Assembly (NCBI GenBank): GCA_003157875.1
Contig: PMKV01000134.1
Span: 1,590 to 48,989, forward strand
Source: Chloroflexota bacterium
GTDB lineage: Bacteria > Chloroflexota > Limnocylindria > Limnocylindrales > CSP1-4
Direction of reading: 5' to 3'
DNA: 47,400 bases
Position 1 is the stretch's first letter; each line of letters starts with the position of its first letter. Position numbers and translations under genes: made by a program. Shown in pieces: positions 35,417-43,304 of the stretch. Below the pieces are notes generated by a model. It saw nothing but the letters and a program-made list of their open reading frames with translations. It did not search any database and was not told the DNA's origin.

Positions 35417-36984
35417 CGAGTTGCTCCTTTCGTGACCGGCCCTCCGCCGGCCCCTGAGAACGGCCGCAGGTGGCGGCCGATGTGGACCTCGAGGGCCGCC
35501 CAGTACGCCTCGCGGCGAGTCCAGACCGCGGCCCGCAGGTCGTCGCCGAGCCGGGGATCGCCGGCGCCGCTTGCCCCGTCGCCGTGCAGGACCGCTCCGT
35601 ATGTGACGTGAAGGATCTCGCGGGTATGCGGGTCGTCGAGGAGACCCGCCAGCACCTGGGGCGATGCCTCTTCCGGCGACGGCGCGCCGGCTGCGGTCGC
35701 CGAGACGTGGTAACTCGCCCGGGCCGTGGTGTAGGCATCGAGAGCCACCCGCCAGATCCGGCGCATGAGCTCCGGATCGGCCGCGGCTATCGTCTGGAGC
35801 GCGACCAGATAGCTCGTGCCCGAGGTCTTGAGGTGGACCCTGCCGCGCGTCGCCTTCGCCACGGCATCGTAGATCGAGAACTTGTCCGAGCCGGAGTGGA
35901 CGCTCAGCTTGTAGTCGCCCAGGTGTCGGGCGATGGCCGCGTGGATTTCGACGTCGGCGGCGAACTCGGCCTTGTCTCCCACGTAGTCGATGCCCTTCTC
36001 GAAGTCGCCGACGAAGCGCGGGGCGAAGCTCTCCCAGCGCGCGCCGAGGCGGTGCAGCTCGGTGGCGAGGTAGACGTGGTCGATGGGCGTCGTACGGTGC
36101 TCGATCTCGTCGACGGCAACCTCGAACTCGAAAGAGCCCGCGGGCCGGGCCGCCGCCAGATGGCGGTACATCTTCGCCACCTGGACGACCGCCGCTCCAA
36201 AGCGCGCCGCGGCGGCGTGCAGGGCGGCCGGCGGTAGCTCGAGCGGGCCGCAGTCGAGATCGAGTCGCGCCGGATAGCGCGTCATGAAGGCGGCCGGGTC
36301 ATCCTCTAGAGCGGCCCAGGGGACCGCGGCGAAGGCGCCGTCGATCGCGGCCTGCGGCGCGTCGGCCGGCAGGTGCGGCACCAGTTCGACCGGATCGGCG
36401 GTGAACATCGTGCAACCCGCGTCGATCCCGGCGTCGATGTCCGCGATGGTCTTGAGGTGGTCGGCATCGGCCCCGAAGCCTTCCCGCCAGCCGGCGGCAA
36501 GCGCCCCAAAGGTGGCGGCGTCGACTACGTCACGGAACGTTCTGCCGGTCCGCGCCAGCTCGCGAGCTGACTGCTGGGCCAGCACCGGGACGATGCCCGG
36601 ATTGGCCCGAAACGCGGCGACGTGGCCCGGCGTTGCGATTCCCAGGCGGTCGCCGACGCCGGCGGAGGTAGCGCCGCCGAGCAGGCGCGGCCGGAGTGAG
36701 GGAATCAGCGCACGCAAAGCGACCGCGTTGGCGTGGTCCGCCGGACCGGTGATCAGCGTCCCTCCGGCCTTTTCCGACGAAGCGCCGGTGATTCCTTTCG
36801 GCGACGCCGCGCCGCGGGGAGTCCAGGCCAGCACCTCCCAGCGCTTGCCCGCTCTGATCCCAACCGCCCCGCCGCCGATCTCGGTGATCGATCCCTCGGC
36901 CGCTCCCGCCTGCCGAAGTGCCGTGGCCGCCTCGCCGGAGCCGGCCTCGCCGACGCCCGGACCCACAGGTTCCTCTGCGGCCAT
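35413..36984 (-). CDS. uxaE: Tagaturonate/fructuronate epimerase UxaE
   Basis: UxaE epimerises D-tagaturonate to D-fructuronate, joining the galacturonate branch to the glucuronate branch. The 523-residue protein carries the family's hallmark YKLSVHSGSDKFSIY followed by LKTSGTSYLVAL, and the central region with ADADHLKTI and MFTADPVEL. The start at 36984 is chosen because it sits 3 bases after the iolB stop; the frame is open further upstream only as overlap with iolB. The order iolB-uxaE-SDR puts consecutive enzymes of one route in one operon. No UxaC-type uronate isomerase is seen in the window. Confidence 0.92.
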   Translation of the reverse strand: MAAEEPVGPGVGEAGSGEAATALRQAGAAEGSITEIGGGAVGIRAGKRWEVLAWTPRGAASPKGITGASSEKAGGTLITGPADHANAVALRALIPSLRPRLLGGATSAGVGDRLGIATPGHVAAFRANPGIVPVLAQQSARELARTGRTFRDVVDAATFGALAAGWREGFGADADHLKTIADIDAGIDAGCTMFTADPVELVPHLPADAPQAAIDGAFAAVPWAALEDDPAAFMTRYPARLDLDCGPLELPPAALHAAAARFGAAVVQVAKMYRHLAAARPAGSFEFEVAVDEIEHRTTPIDHVYLATELHRLGARWESFAPRFVGDFEKGIDYVGDKAEFAADVEIHAAIARHLGDYKLSVHSGSDKFSIYDAVAKATRGRVHLKTSGTSYLVALQTIAAADPELMRRIWRVALDAYTTARASYHVSATAAGAPSPEEASPQVLAGLLDDPHTREILHVTYGAVLHGDGASGAGDPRLGDDLRAAVWTRREAYWAALEVHIGRHLRPFSGAGGGPVTKGATR

Positions 36985-36986
36985 GT

Positions 36987-37742
36987 CTACGACCCCTGGA
37001 CCCAGGCGTGGGCCGGATCGAAATAGGGGATCATCTTGCGCCCGTCCCCGGCCATGACCCACAGGTAGTAGAGCGAGTAGCCGGGGGCTGCCACGACCGG
37101 GTGGTAGCCGGTCCTGATGACGGCCGCGTCGCCGTCGCGAACCGTGAACGCCTCGCTGGTGCCGGCGTCGTCGTATCGGACCTGGACACCGAAGCCCTCG
37201 GGCGGGTCGACCTTGAAGAGATAGACCTCCTCGAGCCTGACCTCCTCGGGCGGAGCCTCGCGGTCGTGCTTGTGGGGCGGATACGAGGACCAGTTGCCGG
37301 GGGGATTGATCGTCTCGCCGATGAGGAGCCGGCCTGCTTCGTGCTCGGGGCCGAGCATCGTTCGGACGTTGCGGGTCCAGTTGCCCTTGCCCACTTCGGC
37401 CAGACGCTGGTCCGCGGGCCCGATGATGCGCGCCTTCGCCGGCGCCACTCCACCGGCCGGCGCGGTCGCGATGGCGAGCTGCGAGGGTCGGGTGGCGGTC
37501 AAGCGGAGAGCGGTACCGGGCGGCGCGTAGATGGCGTAGCCCGGACCCTCGAAGACCGACGATCGGCCGCCGGCGGACCCGAGCGATTCGCCGTTTGCCT
37601 GCACGTCGACGACACCGCCGAGGACGACGACCACCGTCTCGAGCGCGCCCGGCGACTCGTAGGACTGGCCGGTGGCCAGGTCGGTTAGGGCTAGTCCGAT
37701 GAGGTCGCCGGCTTGTTCGGGGGCGACGACAGTACGGGTCAT
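36987..37742 (-). CDS. IolB/KduI-family isomerase
   Basis: The 251-residue bicupin matches 5-deoxy-glucuronate isomerase IolB: GKGNWTRNVRTML, RLLIGETINPPGNWSSYPPH, the metal-ligand set HKHD...E (LEEVYLFK), RTGYHPVVAAPGYSLYY and LWVMAGDGRKM. IolB converts the aldose acid 5-deoxyglucuronate to a keto acid in inositol breakdown. No other inositol gene (iolC, iolD, iolE, iolG) is visible here. Its place directly before uxaE suggests that it carries out the uronate isomerase step (galacturonate to tagaturonate), similar to what has been reported for KduI in E. coli. That role is inference. AAAGGA precedes the ATG at 37742. Confidence 0.88.
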   Translation of the reverse strand: MTRTVVAPEQAGDLIGLALTDLATGQSYESPGALETVVVVLGGVVDVQANGESLGSAGGRSSVFEGPGYAIYAPPGTALRLTATRPSQLAIATAPAGGVAPAKARIIGPADQRLAEVGKGNWTRNVRTMLGPEHEAGRLLIGETINPPGNWSSYPPHKHDREAPPEEVRLEEVYLFKVDPPEGFGVQVRYDDAGTSEAFTVRDGDAAVIRTGYHPVVAAPGYSLYYLWVMAGDGRKMIPYFDPAHAWVQGS

Positions 37743-37761
37743 GACGATCCTTTCTTTGATA

Positions 37762-37800
37762 CCTCCGGCCGCGACCGACCGAATCAGTGGCCGCCGGAGG
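37762..37800 (-). terminator. Stem-loop between transporter and catabolic genes
   Basis: An 8-bp stem (CCTCCGGC / GCCGGAGG) with a 23-base loop occupies the 85-base gap between the last permease gene and the iolB-type gene. There is no T-tract. It could protect or attenuate the mRNA between the transporter and enzyme parts of the operon. Confidence 0.5.
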
Positions 37801-37827
37801 ATGGTTCGGCGGCCACGGAAACTCGAC

Positions 37828-38703
37828 TCAGCGGTCACCCACGCGGGTCACCAGCTGTGTTGGATTGACGAATCGCAGGGCGATTATGAGGAGCACGAGC
37901 ATCGAGGCCGTGTAGACAACGGCCATGGCATCGACCTCCTGCGGAGCGCGGATCCCGGCCCCAAAGACCGCGTCGTACAGGACGACGACGATCGTCTGGC
38001 TGGTGGGTCCCGACGTCAGGAAGGTCAACTCGAACATACCGACCGTTCGGACCAGCACCAGGATCGCCGCCGCCAGCATGCCCGGAATCATCAGCGGTCC
38101 CAGGATGCGGAGGAAGATGGTCACGGTGCTGGCGCCGCACATCCGGGCGGCCGATTCGATCTTGGGGTCGATCTGCTCGATGAATGGAATCATGATCAGC
38201 ACGACGAAGGGCACGGTCGGGACCAGGTTGGCCAGAATCACGCCCGTGATGCTGCCGGCCAGCTGAACCTTGTAGAGCACAGTCGCCAGCGGGATGCCGT
38301 AGGTGATCGGCGGGATCAAGATCGGCAGCAAGAAGAGAACCGTGATGATCGACTTGCCGGGGAAGTTCCGTCGGGCAAGGGCGTATGCGGCCGGGACGCC
38401 GATGAGGACCGACAGCACGACAACGATCACCGCAACCTGGGCAGTCACGACCAGGATGTCCGACAGATTGAACTCGGCCCAGGCGTCTCCATACCAGTGG
38501 TTCGTGAAGTCGTCGGGCAGCCAGGACCCGAACCAGGTGGTCGCGATCGAGTCGAGGACGACGGTCGCGATCAGCGCGAAGAGGTTGAGGAAGAAGAAGG
38601 CAACCAGGCCCCAGACCACCCATCCGGCGATCCCAGACGGTCGAAATCGACGCCTCGGCGCGGCGGGAGCCATGTCGGCGGGGACGTTTGCGGCGGCGGC
38701 CAT
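37828..38703 (-). CDS. ABC transporter permease (PotC/FbpB-like)
   Basis: The 291-residue protein has six membrane helices and the binding-protein-dependent transport EAA-like loop (KIESAARMCGASTVTIFLRI). The first helix, WVVWGLVAFFFLNLFALIAT, is preceded by an Ala/Pro-rich cytoplasmic end. It pairs with the upstream permease and overlaps it by one base (TGATG). By type it belongs to the spermidine/putrescine, iron and phosphonate importer class. Confidence 0.92.
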   Translation of the reverse strand: MAAAANVPADMAPAAPRRRFRPSGIAGWVVWGLVAFFFLNLFALIATVVLDSIATTWFGSWLPDDFTNHWYGDAWAEFNLSDILVVTAQVAVIVVVLSVLIGVPAAYALARRNFPGKSIITVLFLLPILIPPITYGIPLATVLYKVQLAGSITGVILANLVPTVPFVVLIMIPFIEQIDPKIESAARMCGASTVTIFLRILGPLMIPGMLAAAILVLVRTVGMFELTFLTSGPTSQTIVVVLYDAVFGAGIRAPQEVDAMAVVYTASMLVLLIIALRFVNPTQLVTRVGDR

Positions 38704-39656
38704 CAGCCCTTACCTCCAGCGGGTCCGCGGAACATCGTGTTGCGCCAGCCAAGAACGAGGGCAATGATCGCCAGCATGACGGCGCCCATGATCATCGAGG
38801 TGGCGGAGCCCAACGAGTAGTCGAACTGCTCGAACGCGGCATGGTAGGCGGCAATCGATATGACGCGCGTGGTCCCGGACGGATCACCGACCAGGTTGGC
38901 CGATGGGAAGACCGAGAAGGCCAGCACGAACGACATGCAGAAGGTGATCGCCAGGCCGGGCACGAGCAGCGGCAGGGTCACGCGGCGGAACCGCTCCCAC
39001 CACCCCGCGCCCATGACCGATGCCGCACGTTCCAGGTTCGGGTCGATGCCCGAGAGGTACGACAGCACCAGCAGGAAGGCGAACGGGAAGCCCGTGATGA
39101 CCAGTGAGAAGAAGACGCCCCAGTAGTTGTGGACCAGCGTCAGGGGCTCATTGATCACGTGGAAGTCAACCAGGGCTTTGTTGAGCCAGCCGGCCGGGCC
39201 CAGGTACTCGATGAGGCCGTCTGCCGTGAGAACCGTGCCCAGGGCGATCGGCACGACCAGCAGGGTCGTAAGTGTTCGCTTGAAGCGGAATCTGCCGCGC
39301 ATTCGGTAGGCGATCGGCACCGATACCAGCACGTTCACGAGAGCGGCCGGCAGGCCGATGACGAGCGTCGTCCAGATGGTGTCGCGTTGGTACGAATCCC
39401 CGAAAAAGTACAGGTAGTTGGCCAGCGGTCCCTGGTAGCCATTCATCAGCGCCTGCCCGCCGTCGATCTGAGGCGAGAAAGACAGCTGGAGCCCGTACAG
39501 GAACGGATATACGAATAGAAGGAGGAGGAAGAGGATGCCGGGCACGAGCAGCAATAGAACGCGGTCGATACCACGGTCGGCCAGGCGGTGCCTCAGCGAT
39601 GGGGTGCCGCTGCCCGCGGTCAACCGGCTGGCGGCAGACGGCGAGGCGGCAGTCAT
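38703..39656 (-). CDS. ABC transporter permease (PotB-like)
   Basis: The 317-residue protein has six helices, starting with VLLLLVPGILFLLLLFVYPF, typical for the first permease of PotABCD-type systems. Its EAA-like loop is LERAASVMGAGWWERFRRVTLPLL. The N-terminal 25 residues are Ser/Ala/Gly-rich. It overlaps the ATPase gene by four bases (ATGA) and the next permease by one. Confidence 0.92.
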   Translation of the reverse strand: MTAASPSAASRLTAGSGTPSLRHRLADRGIDRVLLLLVPGILFLLLLFVYPFLYGLQLSFSPQIDGGQALMNGYQGPLANYLYFFGDSYQRDTIWTTLVIGLPAALVNVLVSVPIAYRMRGRFRFKRTLTTLLVVPIALGTVLTADGLIEYLGPAGWLNKALVDFHVINEPLTLVHNYWGVFFSLVITGFPFAFLLVLSYLSGIDPNLERAASVMGAGWWERFRRVTLPLLVPGLAITFCMSFVLAFSVFPSANLVGDPSGTTRVISIAAYHAAFEQFDYSLGSATSMIMGAVMLAIIALVLGWRNTMFRGPAGGKG

Positions 39657-40744
39657 ACGGCCACCTCCTGCGGCGCCGCGGGGGCGTCCGCCGGGTAGAT
39701 GAGAACGCGTTCCTGGGGCACGGAGACGGTCGTCTTGTCGCCGACCGCGAGCCTCTTCTCAGTCCGGAAATAGAGCGCCTCGCCACCGGTCATTCGAGCT
39801 TCCACCAGCATCTCGCGGCCGTGGTACTCGACGACCTCGGCGGTAACGTCGATCCGATTGGGCGGCGGGCCTTCGACGACGATGTCCTCGGGCCGGATGG
39901 CCGCCACCGCGCGCTTTGCCGTGAGCGGAGTGAATGTTCTGCCCTGGAGCCGAACGCCCTCCTCTTCGAGTACGGCATGTCCGGTGGAAACGCTGGCCAC
40001 GTCGAACGAGAGCATGTTCCGGTAGCCCATGAACCCCGCGACGTAGCGGTTGGCGGGCTGGGAGTAGACCTCGTCGGGTGTGCCGACCTGCTGCACGACT
40101 CCCTCGCGCAACAGCACCAGGCGGTCGGCCATCGAGAGGGCTTCCTCCTGGTCGTGCGTCACGTAGATAGTGGTCAGGCCCAGCGCCTGATGAAGGTGCT
40201 TGATCTCGATTCTCATTGCCTGACGCAATTGGGCGTCGAGGTTGGAGAGCGGTTCGTCCATGAGAACGAGCGGCGGCTCATAGACGATGGCACGGGCGAT
40301 CGCGACACGTTGCTGCTGTCCGCCCGATAGCTGGGACGGAAGCTTCTCGGCCTGATCCTCTAGTCGAACAAGGCGCATGACCTCGTCCGCCCGTGAGCGA
40401 ATGTCCGCCCGAGGCGTCTTGCGCATCTTCAGCCCGAAGGCGATGTTTTCACGCACCGTCATGTGCGGGAAGAGCGCGTAGTTCTGGAAGACCATGCCGA
40501 AGCCCCGTTGCTCCGGGGGCAGCCCGTCGATCCTCTTGTCGTCGAGCCAGATGGTGCCGGTGGTGAGCGGCAATAGCCCCGCGAGGCAGTTGAGGGCCGT
40601 CGACTTGCCACAGCCCGACGGCCCGAGGAGGGCGATGAACTCGCCCCCTCGGATCGTCAAGCTGAGCTCGTGGAGTGCGGCCAGCTCGCCGAAGTTGCGA
40701 CCGATGCGGTCTAGCCGCAATTCGGAAAAGCGATGATCGCGCAC
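39653..40744 (-). CDS. ABC transporter ATPase (PotA/UgpC-like, with TOBE domain)
   Basis: The 363-residue ATPase has Walker A LGPSGCGKST (about 40-49), signature LSGGQQQRVAIARA, Walker B LVLMDEPLSNLD and the H-loop THDQEEA. A C-terminal TOBE domain (about 275-355, with AAIRPEDIVV) follows. It starts at GTG with only a weak ribosome binding site. It drives uptake by the two permeases next to it. Confidence 0.94.
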   Translation of the reverse strand: MRDHRFSELRLDRIGRNFGELAALHELSLTIRGGEFIALLGPSGCGKSTALNCLAGLLPLTTGTIWLDDKRIDGLPPEQRGFGMVFQNYALFPHMTVRENIAFGLKMRKTPRADIRSRADEVMRLVRLEDQAEKLPSQLSGGQQQRVAIARAIVYEPPLVLMDEPLSNLDAQLRQAMRIEIKHLHQALGLTTIYVTHDQEEALSMADRLVLLREGVVQQVGTPDEVYSQPANRYVAGFMGYRNMLSFDVASVSTGHAVLEEEGVRLQGRTFTPLTAKRAVAAIRPEDIVVEGPPPNRIDVTAEVVEYHGREMLVEARMTGGEALYFRTEKRLAVGDKTTVSVPQERVLIYPADAPAAPQEVAV

Positions 40745-40795
40745 GGCTCAGATCCCTTTACTCACATGGTCCAGCGATCGTCACTCGACGACCGA

Positions 40796-42070
40796 CTATT
40801 TCTTGCCGATGTTCCGATCCCAAAGATCGAACGCGATTACCTGCGTTGCCGCCGGCAGTGACGTCTTCTTGGGGTACTGGTCGATCCACGTCGCGAACGA
40901 CGCGGGAAGGACGGCCTTGATGGCGGCCTGGTTGGCCGCGGGGGCCATGTCGAGCGTGACGCCCTTCACGGCCGGGCCCGGATAGAAGTAGCCACTGTCG
41001 AATGAGAATGCCTGCTGATCCGGATGGAGCATCCAGGCGATGAGGTCCAGGTCGGCGATCAGGGTGTCGGAGTCGACGCCCTTCGGGACGACGGCGAACT
41101 GGGCGTCGGTCACCCAGGTCATGTTGGTGTAGTGACCAACGGCGGTCGTCTTCGGCACGGTGCCGAGGATGATCGGGTTGATGTACCAACCGGTTGTTGA
41201 AGCCAGCATATCAACGGTACCGTTGGCAAGATCCTTCATAGTGGCGGTCGTGCCAGTCTGGTACACCTTGATGTATTGGCCGAGGTCTTTCAAGTAGGCC
41301 CACGTCTTATCCCAACCGTTTGTGGGGTCCGTGGGGTCCTTGTCGCCGAGCATGTACGGCAGCGCCATGAGGAAGGTCCGACCGGGGCCGGAGTTGGCCG
41401 GGCGTGCGTACTCGAACTTGCCGGGGTTCGCCTTCGCCCACGCGAGGAGCTCCTCGGGGGTGGTCGGCGGGGTAGTGACCTTGGAGGGGTTGTACTCATA
41501 GAGCGGGCCGGACGGGTAGTAAACGACTTCGACGCCGTAGCCCTGTGCCAGACCCTGCATGTCCGCGGCCGGAGCGAGGTAGTTGTCCATGAGGCCGGGG
41601 AACATGTCCTGGCGGTCGGGCAGGAGCTTGACGAGAAGGTTGTTGGTGATGCCGGCGGACAGGCCGTCGGTTCCGGTCATCACGAGGCTGATCTGGGCGT
41701 TGCCGCCGGCCTGCTGGGCCTCCAGCTTGCCGGCCAGCTCGGGCGCCGTCGAGGTGGAGTACGTGATGTTGGCCACGATCTTGGGATTCGCGGCCTTGAA
41801 GTTCTCCATCATCTGCTTGGTGAGCTGAAGGTTGCCCGCCACGTCGAGGACGTTGATCGTCACCGGCTTGGTCGGCATCACCATCGCGGCCGGGGTCGCC
41901 GCTGCGGCCGAGCCGGCTGCTGCGCTGCCGGACACCGCGGCGGTGGCGGGAACCGGCGTGGCCGGCACGGCCGTCGGGCTGGGCGTGGCACTGGCCGAGC
42001 TACAAGCCGACGCCACTATTCCTGCGACCAGGGCCATCCCCAGCCATTGAGTCCACGAACGAAGTCTCAT
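40796..42070 (-). CDS. ABC transporter substrate-binding lipoprotein (PotD/type 2 fold)
   Basis: AGGAGGA precedes the ATG. A lipoprotein signal (MRLRSWTQWLGMALVAGIVASAC, acylated Cys23 after VASA) is followed by an Ala/Pro/Thr/Ser linker. The mature 424-residue protein is a type 2 periplasmic-binding fold of the PotD/iron/thiamine class, with INVLDVAGNLQLTKQMMENF and VVYYPSGPLYEYNP. It lies in an operon with uronate enzymes, so the likely ligand is a hexuronate or uronate oligomer, though relatives usually bind polyamines, iron, thiamine or phosphonates. The ligand is inference from context. Confidence 0.9.
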   Translation of the reverse strand: MRLRSWTQWLGMALVAGIVASACSSASATPSPTAVPATPVPATAAVSGSAAAGSAAAATPAAMVMPTKPVTINVLDVAGNLQLTKQMMENFKAANPKIVANITYSTSTAPELAGKLEAQQAGGNAQISLVMTGTDGLSAGITNNLLVKLLPDRQDMFPGLMDNYLAPAADMQGLAQGYGVEVVYYPSGPLYEYNPSKVTTPPTTPEELLAWAKANPGKFEYARPANSGPGRTFLMALPYMLGDKDPTDPTNGWDKTWAYLKDLGQYIKVYQTGTTATMKDLANGTVDMLASTTGWYINPIILGTVPKTTAVGHYTNMTWVTDAQFAVVPKGVDSDTLIADLDLIAWMLHPDQQAFSFDSGYFYPGPAVKGVTLDMAPAANQAAIKAVLPASFATWIDQYPKKTSLPAATQVIAFDLWDRNIGKK

Positions 42071-42088
42071 GTGTGACTTTTCCTCCTG

Positions 42089-43165
42089 CTAACTCTCCGA
42101 GATTGCCGTTGTCTCCTCCGGCGCCTGTGTTGCCCGGCCCACGCGCGAACCCGACAAGACGCCGTTTCTAGGCGGCGCCGTAGAGGCTCGCACGATCAGC
42201 TGGGCTGCTAGGCCTTGCTCATGGGTGCCTGATCCAGGCTGGGCAAGCTGCTCAAGCAGCAGCTCAATAGCGACACGTCCGGACTGCTCGAGCGGCAGCG
42301 CAACGGTCGTCAGGTGTGGAGTGGCCATGCCGGCCATTGGGATGTTGTCGAAGCCGACAACGCTGATGTCGTCCGGGACGCCGATACCTCGGTCGGCGAG
42401 TCGGCTCAGAACGCCGAGCGCCATCAGATCGTTGAAAGCGACCACGGCGGTAACCTCGGCCGCGACGGCCAGGTCCGCGGCATGCTGTCCGCCTTCGAAA
42501 TGGGGTGCGAACGGCCCGAACTCGACGATGTCGAGCGATCTGGCGCGCGCCTCAGCCCTGAGGCCCCGCCGGCGCTCGCGATTCGACCACGAGTCGGCCG
42601 GGCCGCCGATGAAGCCGATCCGCAGGTGGCCGAGCGCGACCAGGTGCTCGATCGCCTGGCGCATGCCGCCGGCGCTGTCGAGCAGAACGGCCGATACGCC
42701 GTGCACGCGGCGGTTCAGCAGGACCAGGGTCGTCTCCCTGTGAAGCTGCTGAAGCTGGGCCTCGGAAAGCCGCGACGAGCAGATGATCACGCCGTCGACC
42801 TGTGGAGCCATGGCTCGCACGAGTTCGAGCTCGAGCCGTGAGTTCTCCTCCGAGTCCGCGAGGAAGACGGAGTAATCGGCCTCGCGCGCCCGCGCCTGAC
42901 CGCCCTTGAGGATCGCGGAGAAGAAAGGGTTGCCGAGGTCCGGCACGACGAGTCCGATGTTGCCCGTCTTGCCCGTCGTCAGGCTGCGTGCGGCGCGGCT
43001 CGGACGGTAGTGCAGTTCCTCGGCCACGGCCAAGACGCGCTCCAGAGTCTCGGCACGAACGAGCCCGGGTTCCGCGAAGGCGCGCGAGACGGTGGCCAAC
43101 GAGACATTCGCGCGGCGGGCAACGTCGCGAATCGAGGTTGTGGAACTGGCGTTCCGCGAATCCAT
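42089..43165 (-). CDS. LacI-family regulator of the uronate locus
   Basis: The 358-residue protein has the LacI DNA-binding region (SIRDVARRANVSLATVSRAF, hinge HYRPSRAARSLTTGKTG) and a sugar-binding effector domain (GLVVPDLGNPFFSAILKGG, VLLNRRV, HLRIGFIGGPA). I choose ATG at 43165 because the longer frame to 43201 runs through the operator and a TTGACA promoter element. The C-terminal tail is 25 residues longer than typical. It is the first gene of the leftward operon, 18 bases before the binding-protein gene, and probably represses that operon and the divergent larC operon through the operator at 43177-43190. Confidence 0.93.
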   Translation of the reverse strand: MDSRNASSTTSIRDVARRANVSLATVSRAFAEPGLVRAETLERVLAVAEELHYRPSRAARSLTTGKTGNIGLVVPDLGNPFFSAILKGGQARAREADYSVFLADSEENSRLELELVRAMAPQVDGVIICSSRLSEAQLQQLHRETTLVLLNRRVHGVSAVLLDSAGGMRQAIEHLVALGHLRIGFIGGPADSWSNRERRRGLRAEARARSLDIVEFGPFAPHFEGGQHAADLAVAAEVTAVVAFNDLMALGVLSRLADRGIGVPDDISVVGFDNIPMAGMATPHLTTVALPLEQSGRVAIELLLEQLAQPGSGTHEQGLAAQLIVRASTAPPRNGVLSGSRVGRATQAPEETTAISES

Positions 43166-43176
43166 GCGGCACAGAA

Positions 43177-43190
43177 TGTAACCGGTTGCA
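43177..43190. promoter_or_regulatory. LacI-type operator in the divergent promoter region
   Basis: TGTAACCGGTTGCA is a near-perfect LacI/PurR-type palindrome with the core AACCGGTT. It lies between the regulator gene and larC and would overlap promoters in both directions. Confidence 0.8.
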
Positions 43191-43195
43191 GAAAC

Positions 43196-43201
43196 TGTCA
43201 A
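43196..43201 (-). promoter_or_regulatory. Putative -35 element of the regulator operon
   Basis: On the minus strand this is a perfect TTGACA. At 15 to 17 bases downstream weak -10 candidates (TACATT, CATTCT) occur, overlapping the operator. A start of transcription near 43168 would put the ATG at 43165 almost at the RNA 5' end. Confidence 0.5.
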
Positions 43202-43304
43202 TAGTTTTCATGATAGTCGACGTTCGCCGGGCGCCCACGCTCGGAAGCCTGTGCGATGCTCGGTCAGTTGCCGGACAGTCGCCGCACACAGAAGGAGATG
43301 CGCA

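Noticed and set aside
36987-37742. Reading the IolB-like gene as evidence of inositol catabolism
   Set aside because: None of iolA, iolC, iolD, iolE or iolG is recognisable around it, and it sits between a transporter and uxaE, so the inositol label is not supported by context.
41188-41225. Palindromes AACCGGTT and CAACGGTACCGTTG inside the binding-protein gene, similar to LacI operators
   Set aside because: Both lie within coding sequence for conserved-looking residues and lack the full flanking TG/CA consensus. They may be chance; only a binding test would tell.
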